From NCBI RefSeq assembly GCF_041146395.1, contig NC_091012.1:12142193-12206192 (forward strand): a DNA stretch of 64,000 nt, written 5' to 3'. The DNA is from Eulemur rufifrons (Eukaryota > Chordata > Mammalia > Primates > Lemuridae). Of this stretch, positions 1-13,795 are shown piece by piece. How positions within the stretch are numbered: position 1 is the first letter of the stretch; every line of letters starts with the position of its first letter. The position numbers were made by a program, and so were the translations under genes. Under the pieces are notes generated by a model. The model searched no databases. It was given only the letters and a program-made list of their open reading frames with translations, and was not told the DNA's origin.

Positions 1-1375
1 GTATGTTGGTTTTGTATCCTGAAAACTTATGGAATTCATTTATTACTTCTAAAAGTTTTTTGGCAGAATCTTTAGGTTTTTCTAAATATAAGATAGTATC
101 ATCTGTAAACAAGGACAATTTGACATCTTTTCACTTTGGATGCCCTCTATTTTTTTCTTTGTCTAATTATTCTGGTTAGGACTTTCAGTACTCTGTTGTA
201 TAAAAGCAATGAAAGTGACCAACTTGTCTTTGTTCCAGAACTTACAGGAAAGCCTTTCAATTTTTCCCCATTCAGTATGATGCTAACTGTGATTTTGTCA
301 TAGAGGATCTTTACTGTTTTGAGTTATAATATGTTCCCATTGTATAACCAATTTGTTAAGAGTTTTTATCATGAAGGGAGATGTTGAATTTTATTGAATA
401 CCTTTTTTGTCATCTATTGAAATGATCATATGGTTTTTGTCCTTAATGTGATATATCAGGCTTATTGATTTGCAGGTGTTGAACGATCCTTGCATCCTTA
501 GGATGACTCCTAATTGATCATAGAGAATAATATTTTAAATATGTGGCTGAATTTGGCTTGAAAGTATTTTTTGGGGGACTTTTGCATCTATGTTCATCAG
601 TAATATTGGCCTGTACTATTCTATTTTGCTGTGTCCTGGTCTAGTTTTGGTATCAGGGTATTGCTGGACTGTAGAACAGAGTTTGGAAGTATTTCCTCTT
701 CTTCAAGTTTTTGGAATAGTTTGAGTAGAATTGGTGTTAGTTTTTCTTTAAATATTTTATAGAATTCTGCAGTGACACTATTGGGTTCTGGGCTTTTCTT
801 TGGAGACTTTTTATTAGTGTTTTTATCTTGTTACACATTATTGGTCTGTTCAGGTTCTCTATTTCTTCATGGTTCAATCTTGGTAGGCTGTATATGTCTA
901 GGAATTTGACCATTTCTTCTACATTTCCCAATTTATTGGCATCATAAGAGACTATGTAATAGTCTCTGATGTTCCTTTGAATTTCTTGGGTAATAATTAT
1001 AATGTCTCCTTCTTTATCTCTGATTTCATTTATTTGGATCTTCTTTTATTTCCAGGTCTAACTAAAGTTTAGTCAACTTTGTTTATCTTTTCATAAAACT
1101 AACCTTTTGTTTTGATAATCTTTTTATGGTGTTTTCATCTCAATTTCATCTATGCTCTAAACTTTATTATTTCTTTCTGTCTACTAATTTTGGGTTTCAC
1201 TTATTTTTCCTTTCTTGTCTTTTAAAGTGCATTGCTAGGTTGTTTATTTGATGTCTTTCTACTTTTTTTGATGTAGAGGTTTATTGGTATCAACTTCTGT
1301 CTTAGTACTGATTTTTCTTGTATCCCATAGGTGTTTGTATGATATATTTCTATTTTTATTTGTTTTTATCAATGT
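1..1375 (-). mobile_element. L1 fragment, ORF2 reverse-transcriptase region, antisense
   Basis: Read on the minus strand this is L1 ORF2. A short open stretch at 737-931 reads LPRLNHEEIENLNRPI, a recognisable L1 ORF2 segment upstream of the RT core. The frame is otherwise broken by many stops, so the copy is old and inactive. The element runs off the left edge of the window. It ends near 1375, where a second L1 copy covering the same ORF2 region begins. Confidence 0.85.
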
Positions 1376-2112
<737 letters not shown>

Positions 2113-4200
2113 ACACAGTCAGCAGGCGGGCTAAGGCGTCAATGGCTGAGAAGTCCATGGATTCTGCTGTAGCTTCCTGGACAATGTGACGGAGCCTTCT
2201 TAACCCCGCTAGGCCGAGCCTTCATTGCCTGGGACTACAACCTGTCCCCTCTGCTCTTCAGGGTAGGAGGAAAGGCACAGCCAGTCAAGTCTGATGTACA
2301 GCAAGTATGAGCAGAGAGTGGCGACTGGGTAAGACCTAATAGTCAAGCAGGGTGCAAGGAAGGAAGGGGTGTTAAAAGATGACGAACGGCCCACTCCAAG
2401 ACTGACCTTGGGGACAAGACACCCTTTCCAGGGACACAGAGGGCCCCAAGAGAGCTCGGGGAAAGCAGAGCCTACCTAGGACCACAGGCACAGGCCCGTG
2501 TCTGCAGGCCTGGGCAAGACCAGGCATTCTGGACCAAAGAGAAAACGCTTATCCACCAGTGCACTCAGCCCCCGAACCTCAGCCAAGGGGAACAGGGCCA
2601 CCACCACCCTGCAGCCACACAAGACCCTGTCCCTCCTCCTGCTCTCCCACCCCCTGGGGTAAAACAAGGGTGGGCAATGGCCCCTGCCAGCCATTGCCAA
2701 TACCCCTGCACAAACCTCCCCAGGAACAAGGCAAGTATAGATCTCCCTGCAAGAAAGGAACAAATGTAGAGCGGACACCAAGAGAACAGCCTCTTCCTCA
2801 GAAGGCAAAGGCCAGGCAAGTTGTGCTGCTGCTCAGCCCATAGGAATCATGGGCAATGACCGATGGGGCACTGACACCAAGACTTGACTGACTTGCTGGC
2901 AAAACAAATGGCTGGGAGGATGGCCATGGGCCTCAGGCCTACCCAGTCATTAAGAAGGCACTGTGGAGAAGGAAAGCCTCACGCAGTGGATGCCCCCAAT
3001 GCTGACCTTGAAGGAGTGGGAATGTTTACTGGCGCACACGGTTCATCCAGATGAAGAAGGGTCCAGGCCCTCGGAAACCATGGAGGAAGTGATAAGATGT
3101 GGGGGCATGGTGTTGGGGTACAAGCTGGCACCCCGGCAGGAGAAAGCACTGCCAACCGCCACGGGGATGCCACCTTGGATGGCTGAGCTAGCCAGAAAGG
3201 CCCCTGTGGAGGGCAGATGTTCTCCCTCCATAGTCTCTGCTTCTCTTCCCTCCGGCCTCCAGCGGAGAAGGCAGGTGTGAGCCTAGGTAGGGCATGAGGC
3301 CCAAGGGAGGCAGAATCTCTTTCCTGGCCTTCCCTGCACACCTCTCTGGCCTCCAGAGTTCCTGGTGAGGTGGTGGTGGTAGTCGTCAGCTTGGCTGTCA
3401 TCCTCTTCTTGTCAGAATACTGGCTCACCTCCTAGTGGGGAGGACGTTCCTCCTCTTGCCGGTCTCAGGTGGCACCCCCGCCCTTGACCAGGCGGAACCA
3501 CACCATCCTACCCCCATGCAGGAACCCCACGGTAAACGAATGGCACCGGGCCCCTAGCCCCAGCGGAACTGCACCAAGGGGCTCACGGCGAGGTGACTTA
3601 AAGGAGCCCCGAGGCAAACGGCGAACACGACAAACCAGTTAGTCCCACTTGTGAACACACATACATATAATCTCCCTCTCTCTATCTCTCTCTCTGTCCC
3701 TCTCTCTCTCAGAAGCCACCGGTACTCAGGCAGGTCCTGTCAGGGCCAGGCTCTGTGGCCGAGGAAGGTCGACCCCTGAGTACAGAGGGACAGAGGGGCA
3801 TATGCATAGTCGAGCCTTGGGACTCAATGGGCATGAAGACCCTGGACTCTCGGGGAGACTCACATACACAGCAAAGTCTTGTGTACCCAGCTGAAGTTTC
3901 TAATGTACCTCTGTGGGTTCCATTTACTCCCTCCTGTCCCCACCCCACCACAGAGAGAATCCCGAGATCTTCTTAGAGAAAAGCCAGGGTTGCCGGCTTC
4001 CCCATCAGCCTGGCATCCAACACTTGCCCCACCTCTGCTTCCTCCCTCCTGCCACACTGCAGGCCTGTGCATTTCTGCTCAAGGCCCATCTTTGCACCTT
4101 GCCTTGGTCTCCATCTTCTGCCTTCACTGCTGAGTACACTTCTCTCTCCTGGGCAGTTAGTCTCTCCCGTTCAACTAGAGCCTTCCTGTTGCTTTCTCTC
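2113..4200. other. GC-rich stretch, no gene recognised
   Basis: The composition changes sharply from the AT-rich L1 to GC-rich DNA. Several open frames of 80-150 codons occur on both strands, including 105 codons on the plus strand at 2963-3280. None resembles a family I know, and overlapping frames on both strands are typical of GC-rich chance frames. A remnant of an old retroelement interior is possible but unsupported. The stretch ends with a pyrimidine microsatellite and unremarkable sequence. Confidence 0.4.
3671..3710. repeat. (TC)n microsatellite
   Basis: An imperfect TCTC/CCTC run of about 40 bases. Confidence 0.9.
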
Positions 4201-4560
4201 TTTTAAAACAAGAGTGGTTTGCAATCTTTACCATTTTAGAAGTGACAGGTGCATATGGCAGAAATAAACTTCAAATATATACAATGAAAAGTAAGTCTCC
4301 CTCTTACCCTTGACCTCCAATTCTTCTCCTCATGTCGTTAACCAAATTTTTAAATATCCTTCCAGAGTTATTCCATACAGATACAAGCATGTAGGAATAG
4401 ATATCCTTTTCTTGTCATGCGCAAGCATAGCAAGCTACAGTCACTGTCCTGCGCCTTGCTTTTTACACAACATGCCTTAGAGAGCATCTTAAACCATCAC
4501 ATATGGATCTAAAGTATCATTTGTCACATCTGTCCCAATAAGGATACACTGCCTGCTGCT
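4200..4560 (-). mobile_element. old L1 (L1ME-like) fragment, antisense
   Basis: The sequence 'ttaaccaaatttttaaatatcc' and the later 'ttgctttttacacaacatg...catcacatatggatct' resemble the antisense 3' part of old mammalian L1 elements. It is strongly diverged. Confidence 0.45.
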
Positions 4561-4964
4561 TCAGGATGGAAGGGGCCCAGTGTAGTGGGCTGGCACTGTG
4601 TGTCCCGTCAGTCTCTTCGAGGAATTGTGCCACAGCAGGGACTCAGTGTCGGTCCCTGTTGCTGGAAGGTTGGCAGTAGTAGATGCATCGGCCTTGGTAC
4701 GTGGGAGTCTTTACTCTTGGGGCTCCATCTGGGGTCACTCAGGACAAAAGGTGGCCAACATCAACTGCCTTGTTCAGTGCCTCTTCCACGGTGGATGCTT
4801 TCTGCTGGGAGTTTGCACACACTTCATGCCCACTCCCAGATGTGCGTCCACAAGTCTCTCCCCTAGACCTCTTCCTTGCTCCTGATCTTCCAGTCCGTTC
4901 CTCTCAGGCTCTGGACCAAAAACCAAGCCATTGGGCATTGCCCAGAAACATTTATATGCATCTA

Positions 4965-5118
4965 TTTCTATTTAATATATTCATTATAATTAATTATATA
5001 GTTAATTATATTAATGTCATAATATTAAAATATTACATATTTTATACCGTACAGATATACACATACATATTTACATGTATTTTATTTATGTGTGTGTGCA
5101 TGTGTGTGTATAAAAAAA
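4965..5118. repeat. AT-rich and (TG)n low-complexity tract
   Basis: Runs of TATTAATTA-type sequence lead into 'tgtgtgtgcatgtgtgtgta'. Simple sequence only. Confidence 0.7.
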
Positions 5119-5862
<744 letters not shown>

Positions 5863-5863
5863 C

Positions 5864-5885
5864 AGATAGACAGATAGATAGATAG
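5864..5885. repeat. (ATAG)n microsatellite
   Basis: 'agatagacagatagatagatag', about five tetranucleotide units. Confidence 0.85.
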
Positions 5886-5886
5886 T

Positions 5887-6645
5887 CCCACCTGGGGCCA
5901 CTTCTCCTTCCCCATAAAGTGGAGGATGGGGTGCACCACTTGCAGCTCTGCATCCCTATCCAGGAGTGAGGGTCACCCCTGGGTGTGGCTGGAATGCAGC
6001 TGCCTTCTACTCTGTGCTTGTACCCAAATACCAAGCCAATCTAGTCAGAAACCAAGCTCAGGCCGTTCCTCCTCCAGATGGTCACATAGCCTTTGACTCG
6101 GTCTCTGCCTGGATGGGCAGGGTGCAGTTCATAGGCTTCTCCTTGGCCTTCCTCTGTGTGAAAGCTCTCACTCCATATGTCAAGGACCCAATGTGAGGGT
6201 TACTCCAATTACCAAGTGTGCCAATTCCAATTATACACTCAGGGGCTGGGAAAATGACCACTGGGTGGATCCAGTGGGCCCACTATGAGCCAGACCTTGG
6301 CCAGGACTTCACTTATTAGATTGTTTTCAAAATCACATAATTATAGGTAAATTTTACTTTCTTTTTTTATGTTCCAAATTTTCTCAAAATAAAATGGAAA
6401 ATATATTGTTTTCTGACTAGAACTTCCTGATACTTTAGTTCTTTAACTTCATTACTTTCATTCTCCCTGTCCCTGGTCCTCATCAAGACACATTTTTAGG
6501 AACTGGGAACACAATTGCTACACCCCTAGACCTTCAATCACAAGTCCCCAACCCAAGATTAATCTGACCATCTATTTTCTCCATTCTTGCTCATAAGCTG
6601 TGGCACATGGCTGGAGGAAACAACCAGAGAGATTGGCAGCATTAG
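5887..6645. other. no gene recognised
   Basis: Mixed sequence with no convincing exon. The part around 6300-6420 (ending 'tctcaaaataaaatggaaaatatattg') may be the 3' end of an old L1. Confidence 0.4.
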
Positions 6646-6657
6646 AAACTCAGGACC

Positions 6658-6978
6658 ATGCCAGGTGCGGTGGCTCATGTCTGTAATCCTAGTACTCTGA
6701 AAGGCCAGGCAGGAGGATGGCTTGAGGCCAGGAGTTCGAGACCAGCCTGAGCAAAAATAGAAAAAAATAGCTGGGCAACTTAAAATAGAAAAAAAGTAGC
6801 CGGGGTTGGTGGTGGCACCTGTACTCCCAGCTATCGGGAGGCTGAGGCAGGAGGATTGCTTGAGCCCGGGAGTTTGAGGCTGCTGTGAGCTAGGCTGACG
6901 CCACGGCACTCTAGCCCGGGCAACAGAGTGAGACTCTGTCTCAAAAAAAAAAAAAAAAAAAAAACAAAAACAAAAACA
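6658..6978 (+). mobile_element. Alu SINE with TSD, lemur-type right arm
   Basis: It runs from 'ccaggtgcggtggctca' to a long A-rich tail. The TSD aaactcaggacc flanks it at 6646-6657 and 6979-6990. The right arm reads gctaggctgacgccacgg followed by cactctagcccgggcaac, the form I associate with strepsirrhine Alus rather than human AluS or AluY. Confidence 0.95.
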
Positions 6979-6990
6979 AAACTCAGGACC

Positions 6991-7650
6991 CCAGTCTAAT
7001 GTGAATATCTATGCTGCCCTCGCTCCCCTCTTGTTCTCTCCACCACCTTTGCCCACAAAGTCCTAATAGATGACCTGGATCGAGGTAGTTTCTTGCCTTG
7101 TACGTGACATGTTCCTGAAAGCCCTTGCAAATCAGACATCCAGAAGTCTAACGATAGATGTGTGTGCTATAGGGAGGTATTTATTGTCTAGCAACCCAGT
7201 AGACAACTAAAAAGGCCCACATTCACCTGGGGCCCACAGGTGACGGTGACTGCTAACCAGAGCCATCCACTATGCCCACATCTCATAGTGGAGAATTGGC
7301 TACATACTTGGTGTTTTCTTTCTCCAACACATGCATCTACCACAGGCAAAGTTTCCAGCCTCCTTGCCCATGGCCTAGCACTGCCCAGCCCTCCTCTTCA
7401 TCCACATCCTTAGCCACATGACTTTGAAGGTCCTACCTCTAGTGCCAGAATATGGTTCCCCCACTGATACTGAGCTTGACTGTGTGACTACCTTTAGCTA
7501 ATGGAATGTGGACAAAAGTAACAAAGTGCTAATTTGATCCTAGGCCTTAAGAGGCATCATGGTCACCCCTCTTAAATGTCTGCCATCATCATGAAAAGAA
7601 TATGTGAAATAGCCAAGTGACCTTCTGGTCTCAGAAGAATGAGAGACTTG
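6991..7650. other. no gene recognised
   Basis: Single-copy-looking sequence. No ORF with family resemblance and no clear repeat. Confidence 0.4.
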
Positions 7651-7654
7651 TGGA

Positions 7655-7830
7655 ATAGGGCCATCCTAGCTGCACGATGTTCCATAATATGGATGTACTG
7701 TGATTTATTTAAACACTGCTCTATTGACCAGACACTTGGGGCTTTTATTCAAAATTCTCCCAAGTCCCAAGAGTGCTTTAACAGGCATTCTTGCACATCC
7801 CCATTACACACATCTACAAGCATTTCTGTG
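7655..7830 (-). mobile_element. old L1 (L1ME-like) fragment, antisense
   Basis: 'ttccataatatggatgtactgtgatttatttaa' (cited in part) followed by '...cattcttgcacatcc' is the antisense 3' ORF2/UTR pattern of old L1s. Diverged and short. Confidence 0.55.
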
Positions 7831-7834
7831 GTGT

Positions 7835-9495
7835 AGAAGAATTGAGGTGGCATGATGACATGAAATGCCAAAGTGGGTCCTTCTTATTTTCCTAGAATTG
7901 ATGAGTAAGGTCCACAGCTGTGAAAAAAAGATCTTCAAAGTACTTCTCATTCTAAACAAAGAGGGCCACATGTTCAGGACCAGCCTTGCAGGGATTGTCA
8001 AGAGGTGCCATTTCAAAGAAGCCCATTCTATAGCTTTCTCATAAAGAGGGCAGAGGTGAAGGAGTCACCTTCGGGGAAAAGCCACCCTTCTCCTCAAGGT
8101 TCTCTCAATGTCTGGAAGGATACAGGACTAGCACCTCAAGTGTACAGTCTGTAGGAGTCTGCACAAAGCAGAGACTGACATCTTGTTCCGGGTTAGATAT
8201 TTTCAGAGCCACTGGCCTTGCAGATCTGCCCCAGTGCTCTCAGAGCAGCAAATGCAGAGGGCAAGAACAAATGTTTGGTTTTTACAGCTACTGAAATTGC
8301 CCCTACAAAGGCTGCACCTACAGTGTTGGCGTACAGTTCTCTACCTGGGGATGGGAATAACTTTGGTCTCCGTTCAGAGAGTGCTTTCCTTCAGACAGAG
8401 GTCAACAGGGTTGATTGTTAGTGACTTGAAGAGCTCAACAGTAAGAGATTAAAATAGCTTTATGGACCTAAGAGCTGTATATATCAATAGTTGATGAATT
8501 ATTTCCTGATTGCTTCTTCAGAGACTGGATGCTTAATAAGTAATTCTCTTCTACTTCTGAAAAAGCAGGCAGTATAGTAGAAAATGAACATGTGGACAGA
8601 GGTGAGTATTTCTTCTTCTCAGGGGTTTAGGGTAAATTTTACTCTTTTTCCATAACTATCAATATTGCTAACTAGTTGTTCCCCAGATTCTGAGGTCCAC
8701 CTGGGACAGACAGAAGGAACATCTCCCTAGACACAAACTTGCCAAGGACTTCACAGGCCTGGACTATGCCAAGAAAGTCTTCTGAATCTGAGTTGCCCTA
8801 TAATCCTCTGCTGTTACCCCATTGCCCGTGATTCAGGGCTGCAGTGAGGGCAACATAGGTATTAATAGTATGACAGTCCAGTCCTCTTGCTAGGAACAAA
8901 GGCCCACCACAGCTGGCACATCTCCAGCAAGATCACACTATAAGAAGAGAGATATACTTCCCAGAGTCACGTGGCTCACAATGTGGCTCAATAAAGTAAT
9001 CCTGACTTTTCAACCACCAGTTGGATTGGAGAGGTGAGAGTTGACTTGAGGGTTAACTCTGCTGACGTTATTAAGCAGAGAGAGATTTAGGAAATACAAA
9101 AGGATCTTAGCAAGAGAGCCTCAGGAGAGACAATTAGAGGTGTATGCCTACCGTATTACTGAAGTTGTGGGCAGCCAAACTTGTAAATGCGGTCCCAGGT
9201 GGAACAAACAGACTAACTCTTTGAGCCAAATAATTACAGCAAATAACAAGTTCATGCTGCAGCCTCCCAGCCCGATGCATGGGATTTCTGCACTCCTTGC
9301 CCATAACTGAGTTTCAGGACACTTTCAAGAATCAGCGACTCTTGTCCAAACATGAGAATTATGAGACTGACTGCGATCATTTACTTTGTACCTCCTCTAT
9401 GCCAGGCTCTGTGCTGCTGCTGTGAGGAAGGGAGAGATCAGCAAGAGTTCACAGACTAACAGAAGGCCAAACGTAAACACTTTGAAGCAGGCGTT
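7835..9495. other. no gene recognised; possible L2/MIR scrap near 9365-9465
   Basis: No supported coding sequence. 'tttgtacctcctctatgcc' and 'aggctctgtgctg' near 9390 look like an antisense L2 or MIR tail. The rest is unremarkable. Confidence 0.35.
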
Positions 9496-9506
9496 AAGAA
9501 TTAGGC
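9496..9506 (+). repeat. left target-site duplication of the twin-primed L1
   Basis: The 11-mer aagaattaggc is repeated exactly at 11978-11988, directly after the poly-A tail. Confidence 0.93.
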
Positions 9507-11977
9507 ATTATTTTTTCTATATCTGTGAAAAATGATGTTGGTAATTTAATAGGGATTGCATTGAATCTCCGTAGATCACTTTGGGTAGAATTGACATGTT
9601 CACAATGTTGATTCTTCTGATCCACGAGGATAGTATGGTTTTCCACCTATTTACATGTTCTGCTATTTCCTTCCTCAGTGTTTCATAGTTCTCCCTATAG
9701 AGGTCCTTTACCTCTTTAGTTAAATATATTCCTAGATATTTTATTTTCTTTGTTGCTATTTTGAAGAGTATTGAGTCCTTAATGTGGTTCTCCGTTTGAC
9801 TGTTATTGGCATATATGAATGCCTCTGATTTGTGTGTATTGATTTTGTAACCTCAGACTTTACTGAATTCATTGATCAATTCCAGGAGTCTCTTGGTTGA
9901 ATCCTTGGGGTTTTCCAGATATAACATCATATCATCAGCAAAGAGTGAGAGTTTGATCTCTTCTGTCCCTATTTGGACTCCCTTGATTCTGCTCTCTTGC
10001 CTGATAGCTCTCACATGGACTTCCAATCCTGTTTTGAAACGTAATGGGGACAGTGGGAAGCCTTGTCTGGTTCCAGTTCTAAGTGGGAATGCTTTCAACT
10101 TTTCCCCATTCAGTATGTTGTTGGCTGTGGGTTTGTCATATATGGCGTGTATTATTTTTAGGTAGGTCCCATCTATGCATATTTTGTTAAATGTTCTTAT
10201 CATAAAAGAGTGTTGAACTTTGTCAAATGGTTTTTCTGCATCTATTGAGATGATCATATGGTCTTTATTTTTGCTTCTATTTATGTGGTGAATTACATTT
10301 ACAGATTTACGTATGTTGAACCACCCCTGCATCTCTGGGATGAAGCCCACTTGGTCGTGATGGATTTATGGAATCAGAGAAGACCCCGTATAGCAAATGC
10401 AATTTTAAGCAATAAAAACAAAATGGGAGGCATTAATTTGCCAGACTTCAAACTATACTACAAGGCTGTGGTTCTTAAAACTGCCTGGTATTGGGGCAAG
10501 TGCAGGGACACAGACCAGTGGAACAGAACAGAAAATCCAGATATAAAACCATCCTCATATGCCATCTAATCTTTGACAAAGCAGACAAAAACATACTCTG
10601 GGGACAAGAATCCCTATTCAATAAATGGTGCTGGGAAAATTGGATAGCCACATGTAGAAGACTGAAACGGGACCCACAGCTTTCACCTCTCACAAAAATC
10701 AAATCACGGTGGATAACAGACTTAAACCTTAGGTGTGAAACGATTAGAATTCTAGAAGAAAATGTAGGAAAGACTCTTACAGACATTGGCCTAGGCAAAG
10801 AATTTATGAAGAAGACCCCTAAGGCAATCACAGCAACAACAAAAATAAATAAATGGGACCTGATTAAATTAAAAAGCTTTTGCACAGCCAAAGAAACAGT
10901 CACGAGAGTAAATAGACAACCTACAGAATGGGAAAAAATTTTCTCATACTACACATCAAATAAAGGACTGATAACAAGAATCTATTTGGAACTCAGGAAA
11001 ATCTGCAAGAAAAAAATCAAACAACCCTATCAAAAAGTGGGCAAATGACTTGAATAGAAATTTTTCAAAAGAAGATATAAGAATGGCTAACAAACATATC
11101 AAAAAATGCTCAACATCCCTAATCATCAGGGAAATGCAAATCAAAACCACAATGAGATATCACTTAACCCCAGTGAGAATGGCCTTTATCAAAAAGTCCC
11201 GAAAGAACACATGTTGGTGTGGATGCGGAGAGACAGGAACGCTCATACACTGCTGGTGGGACTGCAAACTAGTGCAACCCCTGTGGAAAGCATTATGGAG
11301 ATACCTTAAACAGATTCAAGTAGACCTGCCATTCAATCCAGCAATCCCATTTTTGGGCATCTACCCAAAGGAACATAAATCATTCTATGACAAAGACACC
11401 TGTACCCGAATGTTTATAGCAGCACAATTCACAATTGCAAAGATGTGGAAACAACCCAAATGCCCATCAATTCATGAATGGATTAGTAAATTGTGGTATA
11501 TGTATACCATGGAGTACTACTCAGCTATAAGAAATAACGGTGATACGACATCTCTTTGGTTCTCCTGGAGAGAGTTGGAACCCATTATATTAAGTGAAGT
11601 ATCCCAAGAATGGAAAAACATGCATCACATGTACTCACCAGAAAATTGGTTTCCCTGATCATCACCTAAATGCACATTTGGAAATGATAGCAATTGGATA
11701 TCAGACTGAGGTGGGGGTGGGGGGAGGGAATGGGTGTATGCCTACATGATGAGTGTGTTGTGCACCATCTGGGGAATGGTCACGCTTGAAGGTGCTGACT
11801 CGGGAACATGGGGGGTGGGGGGAGGGGATGGGGGTATAACTACATGATGAGTGCGATGCGCACTGTCTGGGGAATGGGTGCGCTTGGAGCTCTGACTTGG
11901 GGGGATGGGTGGTACATGGGCAACGTATGTAACCTGAACTTTTGTACCCCCATAATAAGCTGAAATAAAAAAAAAAA
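9507..11977. mobile_element. L1 insertion with inverted 5' part (twin priming) and TSD
   Basis: One L1 insertion in two opposed pieces. Bases 9507 to about 10362 are antisense and encode the RT part of ORF2, with the [11 protein letters not shown] motif and [14 protein letters not shown]. Bases from about 10363 to 11977 are sense and encode the ORF2 C-terminal region ([23 protein letters not shown]), then a short G-rich 3' UTR ('ggggtgggggg') and a poly-A tail. The antisense piece ends near TDIEKIM and the sense piece resumes at WNQRR, which are nearly adjacent in ORF2, so almost nothing was lost. The identical 11-mer aagaattaggc lies at 9496-9506 and 11978-11988. ORF2 is frame-shifted in the sense part, so the copy is inactive. 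Confidence 0.95.
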
Positions 11978-12054
11978 AAGAATTAGGCTTTAGAATTAAG
12001 TCTGCTTAGAATGCTTAGAGTTGGAATTACTTTAGAAGGAAAACTAAGGGCAAG

Positions 12055-12290
12055 ACTTGACCAAGCGGTGGACTTGAGCTGGAGCCAAACAGATCACCAG
12101 AGTTCCAAGCTGAGCTCCACCCCTTCCCGGCTGTGTGGTTTGGAGTAAGCTATGATACTTAACCCCTCTCTCAGCTTTAGATTTTTCCTCTTTGACATGG
12201 AGCAAATAACGGTAACTACCACACTTCATTGTTCAGAGGAATAACTGAGAGAGCATATGTATAACAAGTTCATAGGTACAGGCATCCTTC
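12055..12290 (+). mobile_element. MIR SINE
   Basis: The core 'ccggctgtgtggtttggagtaagc' (cited in part) followed by 'acttaacccctctctcagc' and 'cctctttgacatggagc' is the MIR pattern, in sense orientation. Confidence 0.75.
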
Positions 12291-12544
12291 AGCAAAAAAG
12301 CCCAGTATTCTCCTACTCCCACAAATAAGGTCTCCACCTATGGCTCTTATGGCACTGACATCGAACACAATGGCCCTGTATGGACATGTACTGGGTTATT
12401 CCATCAGCAACAACACAGAGAGCATCAGCAGTCCAGGCCAGCCTGGCTCTTTTGTCTCTCCTCCAGTGCAGAGGTGGAGACAGCCCTTGGGCAGCCCCAC
12501 CATGTTTCCCATGGACATTGTATGTAACTAGGTGGAATAAGTGT

Positions 12545-13300
12545 CAGGAAATATGAATCAAATAATAACTAAATATGATAATGAAAACAGCTTGGTGTTG
12601 AAGAAGAAATAGGAAGCCTGATCAATAAAATGGGATTAAGAGTCCAGATATAGATTTTTTAAATCCATATGGAAATTTAGTACATAATAAAGGAGAAATT
12701 TAGTAAATGATAAAGGGAACATTCAATAAATGGCATTTTGGACAACTGGCTCTCCATTTTGAACACACACACATGTTCACACACACAAAGGTGCATCCCT
12801 ACATCGTTCTTTACATCAAAATAAATCCCAGGTGGATCAAAGAGTAAACATAGAAAAATGAAACACTAAAACTGCTAGAAAAACACACTGGTGGATGTTT
12901 TTATTTTCTGAGAGTGCTGAAAATATTTCTGGGCTCAGAAACCACAGAGAAGAAAAACGATAAAGTATCTGAATAAAATTAAAAATGTATGTGTAGCAAA
13001 AGACAAATGGGAAAATATTCATAACAATTTGATGGGGATAATTTTGTTAACAGAGAGTTTCTAGGACAAACCAAACAACTGGATCAAAAATAGGCTATAA
13101 ATATGAATAAGGAAGTCACAAGAAAAGAAATACAGAAGCAAATAAACACATGAAAAGATGCTCAGCCTCGCTCATTTTAAAAGAATTTTAATTTCTTTAA
13201 TTTTGAAAGAAAAAATAAAAGAAAGATATTTTTGTCCATCCTATTGGCAAACATTTTTTAAATTCACATCAGTCTGGGCAAGGCTGTGAGGCTAGAGGCA
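12545..13300 (+). mobile_element. old L1M fragment, ORF2 3' region
   Basis: Phrases such as 'aggtggatcaaagagtaaac', 'actgctagaaaaacacac' and 'acacatgaaaagatgctcagc' follow the order of the L1 ORF2 C-terminal half. Stops are frequent. An (AC)n patch sits near 12762. Confidence 0.7.
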
Positions 13301-13654
13301 CTGTCACATGCTGTTGATGACGGTGTGTATTGGATGCACATGGCGCTCAATGGGATGGGTGTGCAGAAGGCCAGAACAGAACGTACTGAAGGAAAGGGAG
13401 AGCCAGGCAGGCACGCCAAGTGGCTCTTTCCATTGAGGGGCTGATTGAGGGGCTGCCCATTGCTCTCCTACTATGCGTGGCAGAGAGAGCAAGTCAAGAC
13501 TAAGTAACAGCTTGAGCTGCCGGGAACCTGAAGGCACTTAGTAAAAGTTGGCCTCTCTCCCAAGCCTGTGCTCAGTGTGTGTCCTGTTTGGAAATCCTTT
13601 CCTGGAGATAAATGCTCAGACCTGAAAGACACAGTCCTTCAACCCCACAGCCAA

Positions 13655-13795
13655 ATTAGCACATTTGCTTTCTTCATTCATTCGACAGCTATTTATTTAG
13701 CATCTGTGAAGCGCCAGACACTGTGTCAGGCTCTAGAGGTGCACCCAATTGCAGAAACTTCCAGAGCTGCCACCACTTAATAAATGCTCATTCCA
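13655..13795 (-). mobile_element. L2 LINE 3' end, antisense
   Basis: 'cattcgacagctatttatttagc' (in part) and 'gccagacactgtgtcaggc' match the antisense L2 tail. Confidence 0.6.

Noticed and set aside
9853..11658. Reverse-transcriptase-like proteins on both strands that could suggest a retron or a novel polymerase
   Set aside because: The motifs ([21 protein letters not shown]) and the 3' tail are those of L1 ORF2. The opposed strands are explained by twin priming with a shared TSD.
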